Origin: Liolophura sinensis | Taxonomy: Eukaryota > Mollusca > Polyplacophora > Chitonida > Chitonidae | Length of the DNA stretch: 64,000 bases | Assembly (NCBI RefSeq): GCF_032854445.1 | Contig: NC_088302.1 | Span: forward strand, 21,153,788 to 21,217,787 | Direction of reading: 5' to 3' | Part shown: positions 1-13,279 of the stretch, piece after piece | How the letters are laid out: each line of letters opens with the position of its first letter | Position numbering within the stretch: position 1 is the first letter of the stretch | Position numbers and translations under genes: made by a program | Notes under the pieces: generated by a model | Told to the model about the DNA's origin: nothing | Seen by the model: the letters and a program-made list of their open reading frames with translations, nothing else | Databases searched by the model: none

Positions 1-505
1 AGGAGCATTTTCATACAGGTATGGCAGCAGGTGCACTTTCCGACAGATATAGCTATGGGGGTATCTTCCCACATATATAGGCTATGGGGCAACTTCCCCA
101 CAGATCTGGTGATGGGAGCACTTCCCACAGATATGGCTATGGGGGTACTTTCCCACATGGGTATGGCTAGAGGAGCACTTTCTCACAGGCATGATTAAAG
201 ATCACTTTCCCACAGATATGGCTATTGAGGCACTTTCCCACAGGTAAGGCATCAGAAATGCTTTCCCACAGGTATGGCATCAGAGGCACTTCCCACAGCT
301 ATGATTTCAGCAGCACTTTCCCACAGGTCTGATTTTAGTGGCACTTCCCCACACATGACTTCAGGGGCATTTGCACAGGTATGACTACAGGGGCACTTTC
401 CCAGAGGTATGACTACAGGGACACTTTCCCACAGGTATTACTGTATAATTACAAGGGCACTTTCCCATGGGTAGGACTACAATGGCACTTCCCCACATAT
501 TAGAA
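1..505. repeat. minisatellite, about 30-bp unit
   Basis: About 17 imperfect tandem copies of a roughly 30-bp unit built around CACTTTCCCACAGGTATGGC followed by a purine-rich spacer (ACTACAGGGG or similar). The array runs off the left edge of the window, so its true length is unknown. Copies differ by substitutions and small indels. No coding frame runs through it. Confidence 0.85.
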
Positions 506-1529
506 CAGTTGGCAATTTAGATCCAACTCGCATGAATTCCTGTCCCTCAACCCTTTATATGCCACATATATACATGTATACACAAGTAAAGGTATGAAAT
601 GCACTTCAACCAGCACCACACTAGATCTTCGAAATTTAACCTCCACCGTTTCCACTGGTTTCCCTACCTGGGGCTAATATTGGTTAGTATTTCCACATCA
701 ATTGTATTTTATGCCAGTGGCACTTCTATATGCTGAGCCCACTGTACATCGGTTGTGGCAAATATAGGGTTTACAGACGGATTTCAGTTGACAATTAAGA
801 ACAAGATATTTTGGAACAGAAAGGTGGAAATATTTCTCCACTGTCATTTTGTCAGCATCTTAACCACTGTCAAGACTAACACAAAACTTTCCAAGGCATT
901 AGTGGGGGAGAATGCTTAATTGAAAACAAAACATGATTTAAGATGCTGTTGACTCCATATTGTCACAAAAGGCTCTAATAACAATGTGAGCTTGGAAATG
1001 TAGCTATTCCCTGTTTGATATTGCCATGATGCTATGTCTCGTAGTCAGGAGTAACAGTGAGCAAGTGAGTGCACGAGTGAGTGCTTGGGTTGTAACATCA
1101 TACTTAAAGTAAATGAAAGCTAAAATAAGAAGTAAGGTTCATCATATGGACAAATGAAAAGTATGCGTAAAAATACTTTCATCTATTTTTTCAGATTTTT
1201 TTTAGAATGTTGAAAGGCATTCAAATATTTGAACAGTAAAGTGGGCTTCATGAGGAATACTGACGGTATCTAAGAACTCTGGCGTCACATCACCTTTTTT
1301 TCCTGATGTTCATCAGAAGGAAGGAATTTCTTGGAGCATTATTTCAGTGATCCTTTACTCATAGCTAAAGAGTTATTCCACCATTCACGGTTGTGATTAG
1401 AGTTGGAAAAACTTCCTGTCATGTCAGAGTTCCTAAACTCTGATAGTATGGTCCATAAAGCACACCATAGAATTCAAATGTTTGAATGCCATCAACTCTC
1501 TTCTCAAAAGGCTAAAAAAAATAAAGTAT
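506..1529. other. intergenic, nothing recognised
   Basis: AT-rich single-copy-looking sequence between the left-edge minisatellite and a SINE copy. I see no exon with splice signals, RNA gene or long open frame. Confidence 0.5.
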
Positions 1530-1805
1530 ATTCATGCATTGATGAAGGAGTCCTTAGAGTGTATGTAATGTGCCTCCTTGTTGCAGGACGGATTTCCACT
1601 GCACTTTCACCTCGTGCTGCTTCACTGAGATGCCTTACCAAAGGCATGTAAGCCGCCCCGCCCGAGCCATTATATTGATACAGGTCAAGCAGTCATTGCA
1701 CTATCCACTTAATGCTTAATGCCAAGCGAGGAAGCCACAACTTGGATGTACAGCCTTCGAAGCGGACACTATCAACTGTCTTACCAGGGCCGGTCTCAGG
1801 ACAAG
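1530..1805 (-). repeat. tRNA-derived SINE, family 2 (reverse copy)
   Basis: Read on the minus strand this matches the copies at 61013 and 40205. Shared blocks include ATGGCTCGGGCGGGGCGGC, the AAATCCGTCCTGCAACAAGG block and AAGGAGGCACATTAC. The head near 1790-1805 retains the start of the tRNA-like part (GGCCGGT on the plus strand). A short open frame crossing it is incidental. Confidence 0.7.
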
Positions 1806-4497
1806 GGCATATCTTAGAGCCACGGCTTACTCCCTCTTATTAAGATGTCAAGAAATTCAATAAGATCTTCTGAATAATTAACTGATGGAGAAGATCTTTT
1901 AGGTAAAATAAATTGCAACAGTATGATGTTTGATAGCATTAAGAAAAGCAGGTTACATCATCTTTCAGAACATCTTTGAAGACAGCCAAATGTCCTTCAG
2001 TAAAAAACCTATATAAGACTTGTGTGTGTCACACAAGAGAATGTGAAAAATGTAAACCCCAATTCTTTAGACTTTTCAAATGTTCAATGGCAACTTTGAT
2101 GGCAATTTACCCATAGTGTTTTGATTGTAGTTGTAATTTATGCTTGAGGGGTGTGTGGGGGGGAGGGGTGGGTGGTTGGGGCAACACAAGGGCTTCATAT
2201 AAAACATGAACACCCACACTGGGTGAACAAGCACAAATGTTGAAGAAATACATGTAGGTACCTCCAAAGATCTACACAAGATTATATCACTAATAGGCAC
2301 TTTAAATTATGTAGCCAGAATACATGTAAATGTATGCCCATAGTGAGATGTCTAAATGGTGGTATTCATGCAAATTACGCAGAAGACAACAAGGACGTCG
2401 GCATGAAAATACGAGGCCATTTGAGCTTTAGAGGACAGTGAGAGTACACCGTATTATGAATGCAAACGATGAGTTGGTGTGTATACACCAATGTCTGATA
2501 AATTCAAATGTGTCCGGCAAAAATCATTTGAGTCTGATAAATATGCCACGTATTTGACACACATGAAAAGCTCAGGACAGGGGAACATCTTACTATTAAT
2601 AATTGTTAGAAATAGAAACCAACACGAGCAATAATACTAATAACTAAGATGTGCCTATAGCCACCAAAATTTTCATGTAAAACATTCAACAAAGTGGTAT
2701 AAACTATTTTCAGCCAACATCATGAAATATCTTGAACATTTCTAATAATGCTGTCCAAAATCTCATGTTGGATAGCAGAGATATCCTTCATCAGATTATA
2801 ATGCAGGCCTGACTTCATACCGAGGGAGGAAGTAAAAGGGCATTTATTTCCTCACAGTGAACATGGACCAAAAATTTCAGCTGTTGTGGAGGGGACAAAA
2901 ATATCTAAAAAAAAACTAGCCCTGGTTAGTAAGAGCGTCTAACCCAAAATTTCTCATTGGTAATATTTAATTTTGCACGTAAGAAACCACCTTGAGAAAA
3001 GCATTTTGTGAAAATTTATTTCTCTTCCTCTGATACCGTAATTTAAAAGCCAACCTGTTTTTCAAGCACATGAACAATATTAGCAGTGTTGGAACACAAA
3101 GCCATATTGCACACTTCTTTAATAGCCATGATCTTTAAGCTGTGAATTTCCAAAGAATTTTTAAACAAAGAGCAGTCACAAAACAAAGAAAACATTAGGT
3201 GTTCATGCAATAGAATAAAATACAAAAAATATCTCACCAGCACTCGATATCTTGCTAGGTGTTGGGCTTAGATTCACAATATGTTTTACTGACAAAAGGT
3301 TAAAGTTAAAAAAAAAATCCATATGCAAACCGCATAAGATTATGTAACTATCCAGGCAGATATCAAATAACAAGCTCGGAAAAAAAAAAAAGTACAAAAC
3401 CTTTCCTGTCCTATATATGTGTTTATTTTATCCTCTCTTTGTGGGGCGTCACTATCACGCTTCCCTTCTGTTTCCCTCTTATTACTTACACAAAAATGCT
3501 AATTTTTTTTATTAGCAGTGTTAATCGTAATCCACAGTATTTATTATAATTGTAAGACATCCTGTCATCGATCAGCAAAGATAAAATTTCATCTCTCAAA
3601 AAGAATGAATTCCTGAACACACTTAGCGATACAGAGGCCACACGCCCTAGTTATCACTTTATGCTTTTTTCCCTTCAATTTCTTTAATGTTGCGCATGAT
3701 TGAATAATAGCAGTTTCTTAATTTGTCCCTCCATATATTGTCCATAAATTAACCATGTGGGCAACAGACAGATGCAACACCAAGAGCCATAGAAATATCT
3801 TCATCTTACCAAAGCTAATCTGCATTTTCCATTGAATCCTTTATATACTGTGATGTTGGATGAACTATTCATATAATTATGCATTTATTGCATTTATTGT
3901 GGGAAATAAATGTCATCAAACATATACTTTTGGTGCTGAAACTTATATGTTTGGCGTAGGATATCACACCTCGCAAACAAGCCTAAAACAACCTTTTCTA
4001 AAATTAATTGAGTTTGAATGTGAGAAAATGTGTAACTTTATAGATATGGACAAACTTGCACTCCCTTGCTAGAAACATGTTCATATTCATTTTCCCATAA
4101 TTGCCTCACATGATGAAGTTTGTTAACAATCTTTGTTAACCCCCATCACAAATCAAATGGCAAATATTTACATCCAGCCAATCAATGCCTTATTCAGAAT
4201 ACCCCTGTTCTTAACACATCATGTGCACCTGCTGTTCACAAATTATGTTATCCTGTACCTCTTCATGTATACAAAGAGCAAAGCTGCCTTAAAACATTGT
4301 TCATCAAGTTCATACATACTAGTATACGCTTTTAATTGTTCAAAGAAAAGTTCGTGAAACAACAGGGTGCAATGAAAGAGTATGGCAGAGGTAAAAAAAA
4401 CAACACACATAATGCTATATAAAGACATTCTGACATTAGACAAATGGGAGTGAGCATGTAACGTGTCGATAAAAAAGAAATGACTTTGAATAATCTG
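1806..4497. other. intergenic, 3' flank of the DHHC gene
   Basis: AT-rich sequence with short homopolymers and no recognisable exon, RNA gene or intact mobile element. The part just below 4498 should include the 3' UTR of the minus-strand DHHC gene, but I could not fix a polyadenylation site. Confidence 0.45.
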
Positions 4498-4692
4498 CTA
4501 TACGATATCTGCCTGCAAAAAGTCCACCTCGCCCGTATTTAGTGGCCGTTTGAGGTGGAAATATTCCAGTATGTTGGACTTTATGCCTCGGTTGAACGGG
4601 TTGTAATACTGCCCGTTGGCGTTCTTTAAATACTGGTAGCGTTTTCTGTTGATGCGTTCATTTGTAGTTAGATTTAGAGCAGCATGGATGAA
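4498..4692 (-). CDS. ZDHHC17-like: ZDHHC17-like last coding exon
   Basis: Phase-0 acceptor TAATTTCAG. The frame begins [19 protein letters not shown], with the TTNER motif conserved in ZDHHC13/17 just after the last helix. It continues with [15 protein letters not shown], equivalent to the NPF-type NPFNxG segment of the family, and stops at TAG (4500-4498) after ADIV. This is the cytosolic C-terminal tail. Confidence 0.88.
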   Translation of the reverse strand, partial: FIHAALNLTTNERINRKRYQYLKNANGQYYNPFNRGIKSNILEYFHLKRPLNTGEVDFLQADIV

Positions 4693-7600
4693 CTGAAATT
4701 AGAAATAGATTGGAACGATTAATAATCACCGCATAAATGGCCGTGGCTGAATGCCACATCGGTAATATTTCAGCCATAATGTGGTCATGCTTAACAATAA
4801 TGTACATGTATTGTGACGTTTACTATTACAGGGGAAATGAGCATTCAGATCGCAGTTGTGTGACTCAGACAGAATAAGTGTGCTACTCAAAGATAAATGG
4901 TGTGAACAGGTACTGAGAAACGACGTATTACACACAACACTGAAAACTAGGAATCAGGAGAAATATTATATGAAATCAATATGATAATTAAAAGTGGCTG
5001 TTAATTTAATTATATTAGTAGTGTTTCTACTATAATAAGAAAAAAACATTATCTCAATTCTTGCCTGTGTTCCAATTCTGAAAAGCATTAGATTATTGTA
5101 TACAAATATTTATGCAGATCAAATATCAAAACAATGGAACTTAAGAGGAAATACCCAAAAAAAAAAAAATAATAAAACCACAACACACAAGAAACAATGC
5201 AAGTACATACATGCCAATACTTGGTTAGTGAGAAAAGCAAAAGGGAAGGGCTGAAGATTAGTCACGCACAACTAAAACATATTCATCCCTTACCGTGGTA
5301 TATGCAACATAAAAAGCAATAAAGTCAAAAAATAGCAGCAGAAGAGAGCCTATTATGTAGTCTGCTTTGAAAGTCCATCCCTCTCTAGCCCAAATGGCGG
5401 GCACGAAGACAAGCAGGCTCAGGGTACCATTAACTGCTACACACATCACAAACAGAACGAACGACTGTCTGAAATTACAAGGCAGAGATGTGTCGGGATA
5501 AGCACTGTATTCAAACAAACCTTTGCTGCTCATTCTCATTTATGTAAGATCTGCTCCTTACCACAAACCACTTACAATGTGATAATGCAGAATCCCTTGC
5601 CCCATATTTTCGGGACAGAGTAGACCAACTATCCCCACATATATAAGTCTCCAAGTCCGTCCTGCGAGAAATCTCTCAATAAAGTGAGATGTGTATCCTT
5701 CATAGAGTTGAACACCCAGTGTTTGGAATCCAAGGGGAGATAACTGTCTGATGACACTAATGAGGGAAGCCATTGATTTGGTGTTAAGCCAAAGGGGAGA
5801 AGTCAAGAAACTCCTAGCCTAGTCTATTGCAAATGTGAAATAGCAAAGAGAACTGTAAGCCGGAAAACGCTCACTAAAATTACAGAATTGAAGAATACCT
5901 TGAACGACAATCACACGACGAGACAAAAGCACGCCATTTAAATGAACAAATCACCTTTCAAGTGAGCATTCCAACTCACAAGACAGAATAACTAGCCCAA
6001 AAAATCAACTATACATCCCATCTCCAGAATCACCAACGAAATAAAAGGCTCTACCTGATCACTGATTGCACATAAATCCCAGAGGACTGGAAAAAAATCA
6101 CTGATTCCCAAGACATGAACACCAAAAAATTCGAAAGGAATAACTAAGACAGCACTGTTAGACGAAACAGCCCAGTGACTAAATCAAGACACACCAGTAA
6201 GACTGAAGTAAACCAACACTAAACGGCTGAACATCTGTGTGATTATCAGAAGACACAGATGTATTCAGGGCCAGGACCTTTAACACCTCTCACCAGGAAT
6301 CAGCAACTGATTTACTCAACCACACTCTTCACAGGTACTTTTTGCCATAATTTGTTTTTTGAATAATAGCAGACAATACAAAAACACACCTAAATTTGCC
6401 CCAATAATCATTCAAAAGCTAGCCTGCAGCACTCCTTATTTTGATTAATGAATTCGTGTATAAAATAAAAATCAAATAGAAGTCGCCATGATATGGATGA
6501 AATATTGCCGATGTGGCGTTAAACCATAATCATTCATTCAAATAGAAGTACCTAAGGAAACCCAATACATCTATCCATCCGCTTTTCAAATTCAGTGTGT
6601 TCAATCAAGCAAACAGAAAAATCTTCACATAATCAATGTGAAAAGTAAATACATGTAACAACTCCCCTAGGCATAATCCTTCTGTTTCACAATTTTAAAG
6701 GGAGATAATCATGACAAAGCCAAAGAAACAACAAACCACAAACTCATATTTGTTCTACCCACTCTTTAACCAAGGGGAGAGATTGTGGCTGCTGCAGGGC
6801 AATAAACTGCTACCAGGGATGCTATGGTAGTGAGACAGAAAAAATATAAGAAAGAAAAAAAGGAAAGAAAGGAAAAAAAGAAAGTAAACAAGCATTGTAC
6901 ACCACAAAATGCTAGCTAACATGCATAACAATCCAAGTCTACACTAATACACAGACCAATTGTAAAAAAAAAAAAAAAAACAAAAAAAAAAAAAAAAACC
7001 AGCACCCACATTCAGGTTCAACCCAAACATAAAAACAGGAATCTTCACCAGAAAAAGCACCAGGACTTCAACCAGTAATGTTATCATCAAGTATGAGTTC
7101 ATACACATTAGCGATAGGAGTGACCAGAATGAATTTGTGGAGATTGTCATTTAATATTTTTCAAGATTTTGTATTGTAGTGAAAATTATATAATGAAACA
7201 AAATCCATATGAAATCAATGTAATTTTTGGTGACGTACACTGTTCTATAATATAATATATGTTTTCTTTCCTTTCTTTTAATTTTTTTTTTTCTTCGAAA
7301 CATCAGAGCCGGACAGCTGTTTCTCAAAGTGGTCGTAATTGTCATAATGACAATCATTGTTTCGTCTACAGTTTAATATTTTCCTCATTTTACTCCATTC
7401 TGACTTATTCATCTAACTTTGAGGACCACGTGTCCTACAGTTTCTCTGTATAGGCATATGTTTATCAATAACACCATTTTCAAAAACGACATCATTTCAG
7501 ATCATTGATGGAAAATATTCATATAAATAGAAGAGTTATTATGAGGTATAAAATATGCCTCAAACTTTCTTCATTTCCTTAAAAACTAAAATACTTATTT

Positions 7601-10600
7601 TAGAGGTCCTTTTCATATGTCCTCTAAAGCACATTGCAAATGGACTTTTGGCCTCCACAAAATCACTCTTGCCTCTGGAAAGGTTACACAGGTAAAGCCT
7701 CAACCAGGGATAGGACGGGTCTGACAGATTATGATGTACAGTTGCCAGTACTACATAGGGGTAGCCTGTATACAAAGGCCGCATGCCTCTTACCGTAAAC
7801 ACTGATATCACACAGGTTATAGCAGTGAACAAGAGTATCTCTACCAGGCCTATGATGACCCCCCAATGCCAGCCCCCCAGCTGGAGTAGCACCACACAGA
7901 AGTAGAATGTGAGCAGACAGTTGATGAAGCAACTTGTGATAAACCCACAAAACCAGACTCTAAAACAGATGGGTGGGAGCAAAACTTTCTGTAGTAAGAT
8001 GGCTGGGAAGTAACAATGTACATAAAGGTGGGAGGAAACTGTATTCCAATGGGTGGGAAGTATCATACAGGTGGGACAGGTCAGAATAAAACTCTCTGAA
8101 ATCAGTGGTCAGATAAGCCAGAACTAATCATACAGGTAAGGCTGAAAACTGTCAAGCATTAAGTAAGCGAGTACATTCCTTTCCAAAATCATATGGGTGA
8201 GATGAGATTGTCTAGTCACATTTGTTAGATTAGCATTGTCTAGAGTCATATCTGCAAGAATAACACTGTCTAGAGTCATATTTGTGAGAATACTTTGTCC
8301 AGAGTCATATTATGAGAATAACAGTGTCTGGAATCATATTTATGAGAATAACACTGTCTGGAGTCATATTTTATGAGAATAACATTGTCTTGAATATTTG
8401 TGAGAATACTCCATCTAGAGTCATATTTATGAAATAACACTGTCTATAGTCACGTTTGTGAGAATAACACTGTCTATAGTCACATGGATGAAATTAACAC
8501 TGCCTAGAGTTATAAGGGTGTGAACAATACTGTCCAGTCGTATGGTGTGAACAATACTGTCTAGAGTCATAAGGGCTGAGAATAACACTTTCTATGGTCA
8601 TATGGGTGTGAACAATACTGTGCAGTCATATGGGTGAGAATAACACTTTCTGGGGTCAAATGGGTGTGAACAATACTGTCTAGTCATATGAGTGAGAATA
8701 AAACTTTCCAGGGTCATATGGGTGTGAACAATACTGTCTAGACTAACAAGGGTAAAAGTAATCCTTTCCAGGGTCACATGGGTGTGAACAATACTGTCTA
8801 GTCATATGGGTGAGAATAACACTTTCTAGGGCCATATCAGTGAGAATACATGTAACACTGTCATATAGGTGTAAAAACAATACTGTCTTTACTCATAAGG
8901 GTGAGAATAACACAGTTTAGAGTCATATGGGTGTGAATAACACTGCCTAGGGTCAAATGGGCGAGAATAACAGTGTCTAGAGTCATATGGATTGAAACAA
9001 TGCTGTCTAGAGTCATCGAGGTGGGAACAACTCTGTCTAGAGTTTGAATGCTTTTCTCAGTACAAACTGTTTAATAAACAGTCCATATGAATGCACACAT
9101 ACAGGTTACAGAAGATTCTCCTTCTGAAACCTTATTTTGAAATAACTAGAAATGCCCAGTGTTATTTCTTGGCACCATATATAATAACTACATTTTTACA
9201 TTCACATTATATGACAGGGCTTAATCTCTGAGATAACTGAAGTGCAGTGAAAGGCAAAAGAATTGCTCCTTACAATTTATTTATTTATTATTATTTTATT
9301 ATTTATTATAAGCTGATGATTAGCATTATTGTGGGAGGAAACCGGGCAGAACCTGAAAGACATCCATGACCACATACAGGCTGCATAGAGGAAAGGAAGC
9401 CAGCATGAGCTGAATCTGAACTCACAGCGACCGCATTGGTAGAAGGCTCCTGGACTATTGCGCCAGCATTCATGCTAAGCTCCTCGGTCATGGAGGTCCC
9501 CAAATGCTTACAATTCTGTACAATAATATGACTACATGTTCAAATAACTAATATTACTCAAAAGTAAAAAAGAACTGGTAAATCAACACATGTAACACAT
9601 CTTCTTAGTTTTCAAATGTTTTCAATAAATTATCATGCCTGGGAATACATGTAAATCAAAATTTCCCTAATGGATTCAGAAGAAATGTATGCCTTGTTTC
9701 ACTTAAAAAGGGATACAATACCATACCTGTTATTGTAGCCCACACAGTTGTAGATGTAAGGACAATGGTGGTCAAACTCTCGGATGCAGCGGTTGCAGAT
9801 TTTGCAGTGTTTAGATCTCACTGGTTTGACAGTACGACAGGTGTGACAAAGACGACTCAGGGGGTTCTTCCCCTGTTTCCACTCATCAAAGTGAGCCCTT
9901 CCTGTAAAATAGCAACCACCATTATTTGTAGCAGACTGAGAGGCTGGGTGATTTAACGTAGCTCGCTACCCTTCATATCCAGAGTTTCTGCCACAGAGTT
10001 TTGCTTATTTGTAATTCGCCCGATTACATCTGTGACCCAAATGCCCTTCTTACTCTGACGCTGCCTTGTGGTCGATGCAGTGTAATGTCAGCATCACTAA
10101 AATGACGTAATGTGTTCAGCATTGCACTTCTGCCGGTATTCCATAAAGTCGTGTTTACAGACAAAGAAAACAGTTTGGTGACCTCCATTTTTAATTTCAT
10201 ATTATCGATTTTCGGGGGCCTCCGTGGCTCAGTTGGTTAGCGCGCTAGCACGCAACAATGCGGTCGCTGTGAGTTTAAGTCCAGCTCATGCTGTCTTCCT
10301 CTCCGGCCGTATGTGGGAAGGTCTGCCAGCAACCTGCGGATGGTCGTGGGTTTCCCCCAGGCTGTGCCCGGTTTCCACCCACCATAATGCTGGCTGCCAT
10401 CGTATAAGTGAAATATTCTTGAGTTTGGCGTAAAATACCAATCAAATAAATAAATCAAATAAATCAATTTTCGTGATTTTTTTTTCAAATTTCCCAAAAA
10501 TTCTCAACGTCAGAAGAAGTGAAGTGAAAATATAAATAGCTGAGTGGTATGTTGCATACATGTAACTAGGTATGTCATATACCCATAAAAGGACAACATG

Positions 10601-13220
10601 AAGGCATTTTAAATATTCCATATTACTTGTTCTCACAACAAATGCTATCACTTCACCATTTTATAAAGAACATCTGAGTGTAAGTAAAATAGGAACACGT
10701 CAAGTTACACGTATTTATTATTATAAACCTACCTGTTTTATTGCCATGTCATACTCTGGAATGTTACGAGGGAGAAAACCAGGGTCCACTGAGTTGGCGT
10801 GGTACAGACATACCCACATCACAATGTTTGTCATCACAAATATTAAATGCCACACCTCCATCTCGTAGAACGTTTCTGGTAAGCACTGAAAAGTCAAAAG
10901 TCATTTGAGAAATTTTTGAAAACCTACTTTACATAATATTTAGACCTGTTATTATTATTTTTAATATTTTTTAATTATATTTTATTCTATTTTTAATAAC
11001 TTACATGCTCCATTATTTAAGACTATTAATTTAATTTCAAGTTTAATGTCATACTTCACTTCCAGTTGTAAGGTTACCTGATTGGAAAAAAAACTTTGTC
11101 ATGGACCGTGACAAATCTTTGTGCAGAAAACCACAACCTTAAGTTAGATTTGAATATGCAAACTACTGGTTGTAATGTGACCGATGACCAAACCACCTCA
11201 AAATAACAATAATTTTCATTAGTCAATAAGATTTTTGTACTGAATCCTGAACTAAACCTGAACAAGGTGCTTGTAAATGTTGACCGTAATAAAAAATAAT
11301 GAAGTAAATGAATTACATATTATTATATTATATATATATATATATATATTAATATATGAATTACATGAGTTGGCAACCTTAATCCTCAACCTATTTGCAT
11401 ATGAAAGAGCCACTTGTAGTGCATTTTATGCACATTTTTTTATTACAATGAATGAAAGGTTATGGCTTAACACCACATCCGCAGTATTTCAGCCATGTTT
11501 GTGCAATTTTTTTTTTTTATAGATTTTGGAGCCTTCAGAATATGCTAGAATAAACACCTGACAAACATGCAAAAAGGGTTGAAGAATTACAGTAGATTCT
11601 CACTCATACACATGCCTCTGTAAATACCTCTGTATACCGGTAATCTCCACTCACCTTGAATACATACATAGGATACCCCAACACAGTAAGTTAACAACAA
11701 AAAACAGGATTGGTCCTTTGTGATTCCCAGGTGGCCCAAATACCACTGACCTGATAAGAAAAAAAAACATCTGTTTTTTCTCTGCACAAGCACTTCATAG
11801 CAAGCTTCATATTTCAAATGAACTGTTTCCTGTTCTAACATATTTTCACCACAATGTGGCTGGAATAATGTCTATGAGGTGTTAAGCCGTAATCTTTCAT
11901 TCAAATCAGCAATGAGTTTGTCACGCTTTTTATCTCATCCAATGGTTGAGTTCTTTGCTATGATTTTGTTTTTATATAGCTGGTACATATCAGTACATCC
12001 GCGAAGCATACACACTGACAAAGAACCACTTCTTTTCCTTGAGATTAAAAAAAAGTACATATCACAACAGAAAAAGTAAGGAAAAAACGGCTGGAAAGAG
12101 AACACAAAAGATTGCCAATATGCCTATGAAAATAACATCTTTCCAAATTTTTAAAACTGCTCTCAAGTACAGTTAATACATCATACAGATCAGTGTTAAC
12201 TTACCAGAAGTCTATCCTTGGCAAAATGCTGGCCTTTCTTTTAGATTCTAATTTGAGATACTCCACAACATCTTCATGCTTTCTGGCCCTTGGCCAACAT
12301 TAAAGGAGTTTTCCCATTCTTATCTGCTAAGTTGATTTCAGCACCATCCTGAATAAAACATGCACCATGGAACATTGTAATTATGAAATATTTCAGCTAA
12401 ACTGAATACTTTGACATTGCACTGGCTCACAGCAGCAAAGCCATTTGCACTTTTACAAAACGCCACAAATAAACATGCAAAAACACATTAATATTCTGTC
12501 TAGATGTTTTCTGAACCTTCACATCACAGGCAGCCTCGTAAGCACAACTAAATTATTATACATATATAATATTTACTCCAGTTCACTGCAAGTCACAGGA
12601 GATCCTGACCCTATTCCTAAATTTTATACCTTGACCTTGGTCCTGACCTTGATGATGAAAAAGAGAATAAAAGATGTGTAACCTACCTGTTCACAGAGTT
12701 CCTGTACAGATACCAAATTCCCATTAATACAGGCCAGGTGCAGCGGTGTCTGACCGAAGTTATCCTGCTAGACGAGGTTGAAACCAGAGTAAATAAGTAG
12801 CCTCATTAACTCTGAATGGCCTGCAACACAAAAATACATGTAGGGATAAAAATATAGTCAAGTCTAATTTTTCAACCCCATTTCACCTTATTCATTTGCA
12901 TATTTGTGAAGTTATCAGTGAAGTTTGAAAGGCACTTTCTGTAAAGATTGGCTGAATGGAACTTTCACAAAGACAGGCAGCAGGTTTTGAAAAATGTTAA
13001 AGAATTCAAGGTAGAAATGTTTACATTAGTCACATTCTAATGCAAGCAAGTAAATGTTTAGCTCAGAGTTAGGGGGTTAAATACCTAAAATTTCCTAATA
13101 TTTCACCTAAAGTTTAGTAGTTACACATGCACTTTCAGAAGTACAAATAGGCCTTAAAATGACACTTTTGATACCAACATTTTTTCAGTGATAAAAAATG
13201 TAATCAATCATCAAAAACAA

Positions 13221-13279
<59 letters not shown>

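Noticed and set aside
7560-8066. 168-codon minus-strand open frame
   Set aside because: Only 7959-7794 is supported as coding (alternative exon A). The rest is read-through into flanking intron sequence.
1-9045. CRISPR-like appearance of regularly spaced repeats (1-505 and 8185-9045)
   Set aside because: Units are contiguous, imperfect and without unique spacers, and the host is clearly an animal. These are minisatellites.
10224-10497. Overlapping frames on both strands near 10.2-10.5 kb
   Set aside because: Both are translations of a tRNA-derived SINE. Its head is tRNA-like but does not make a functional tRNA.
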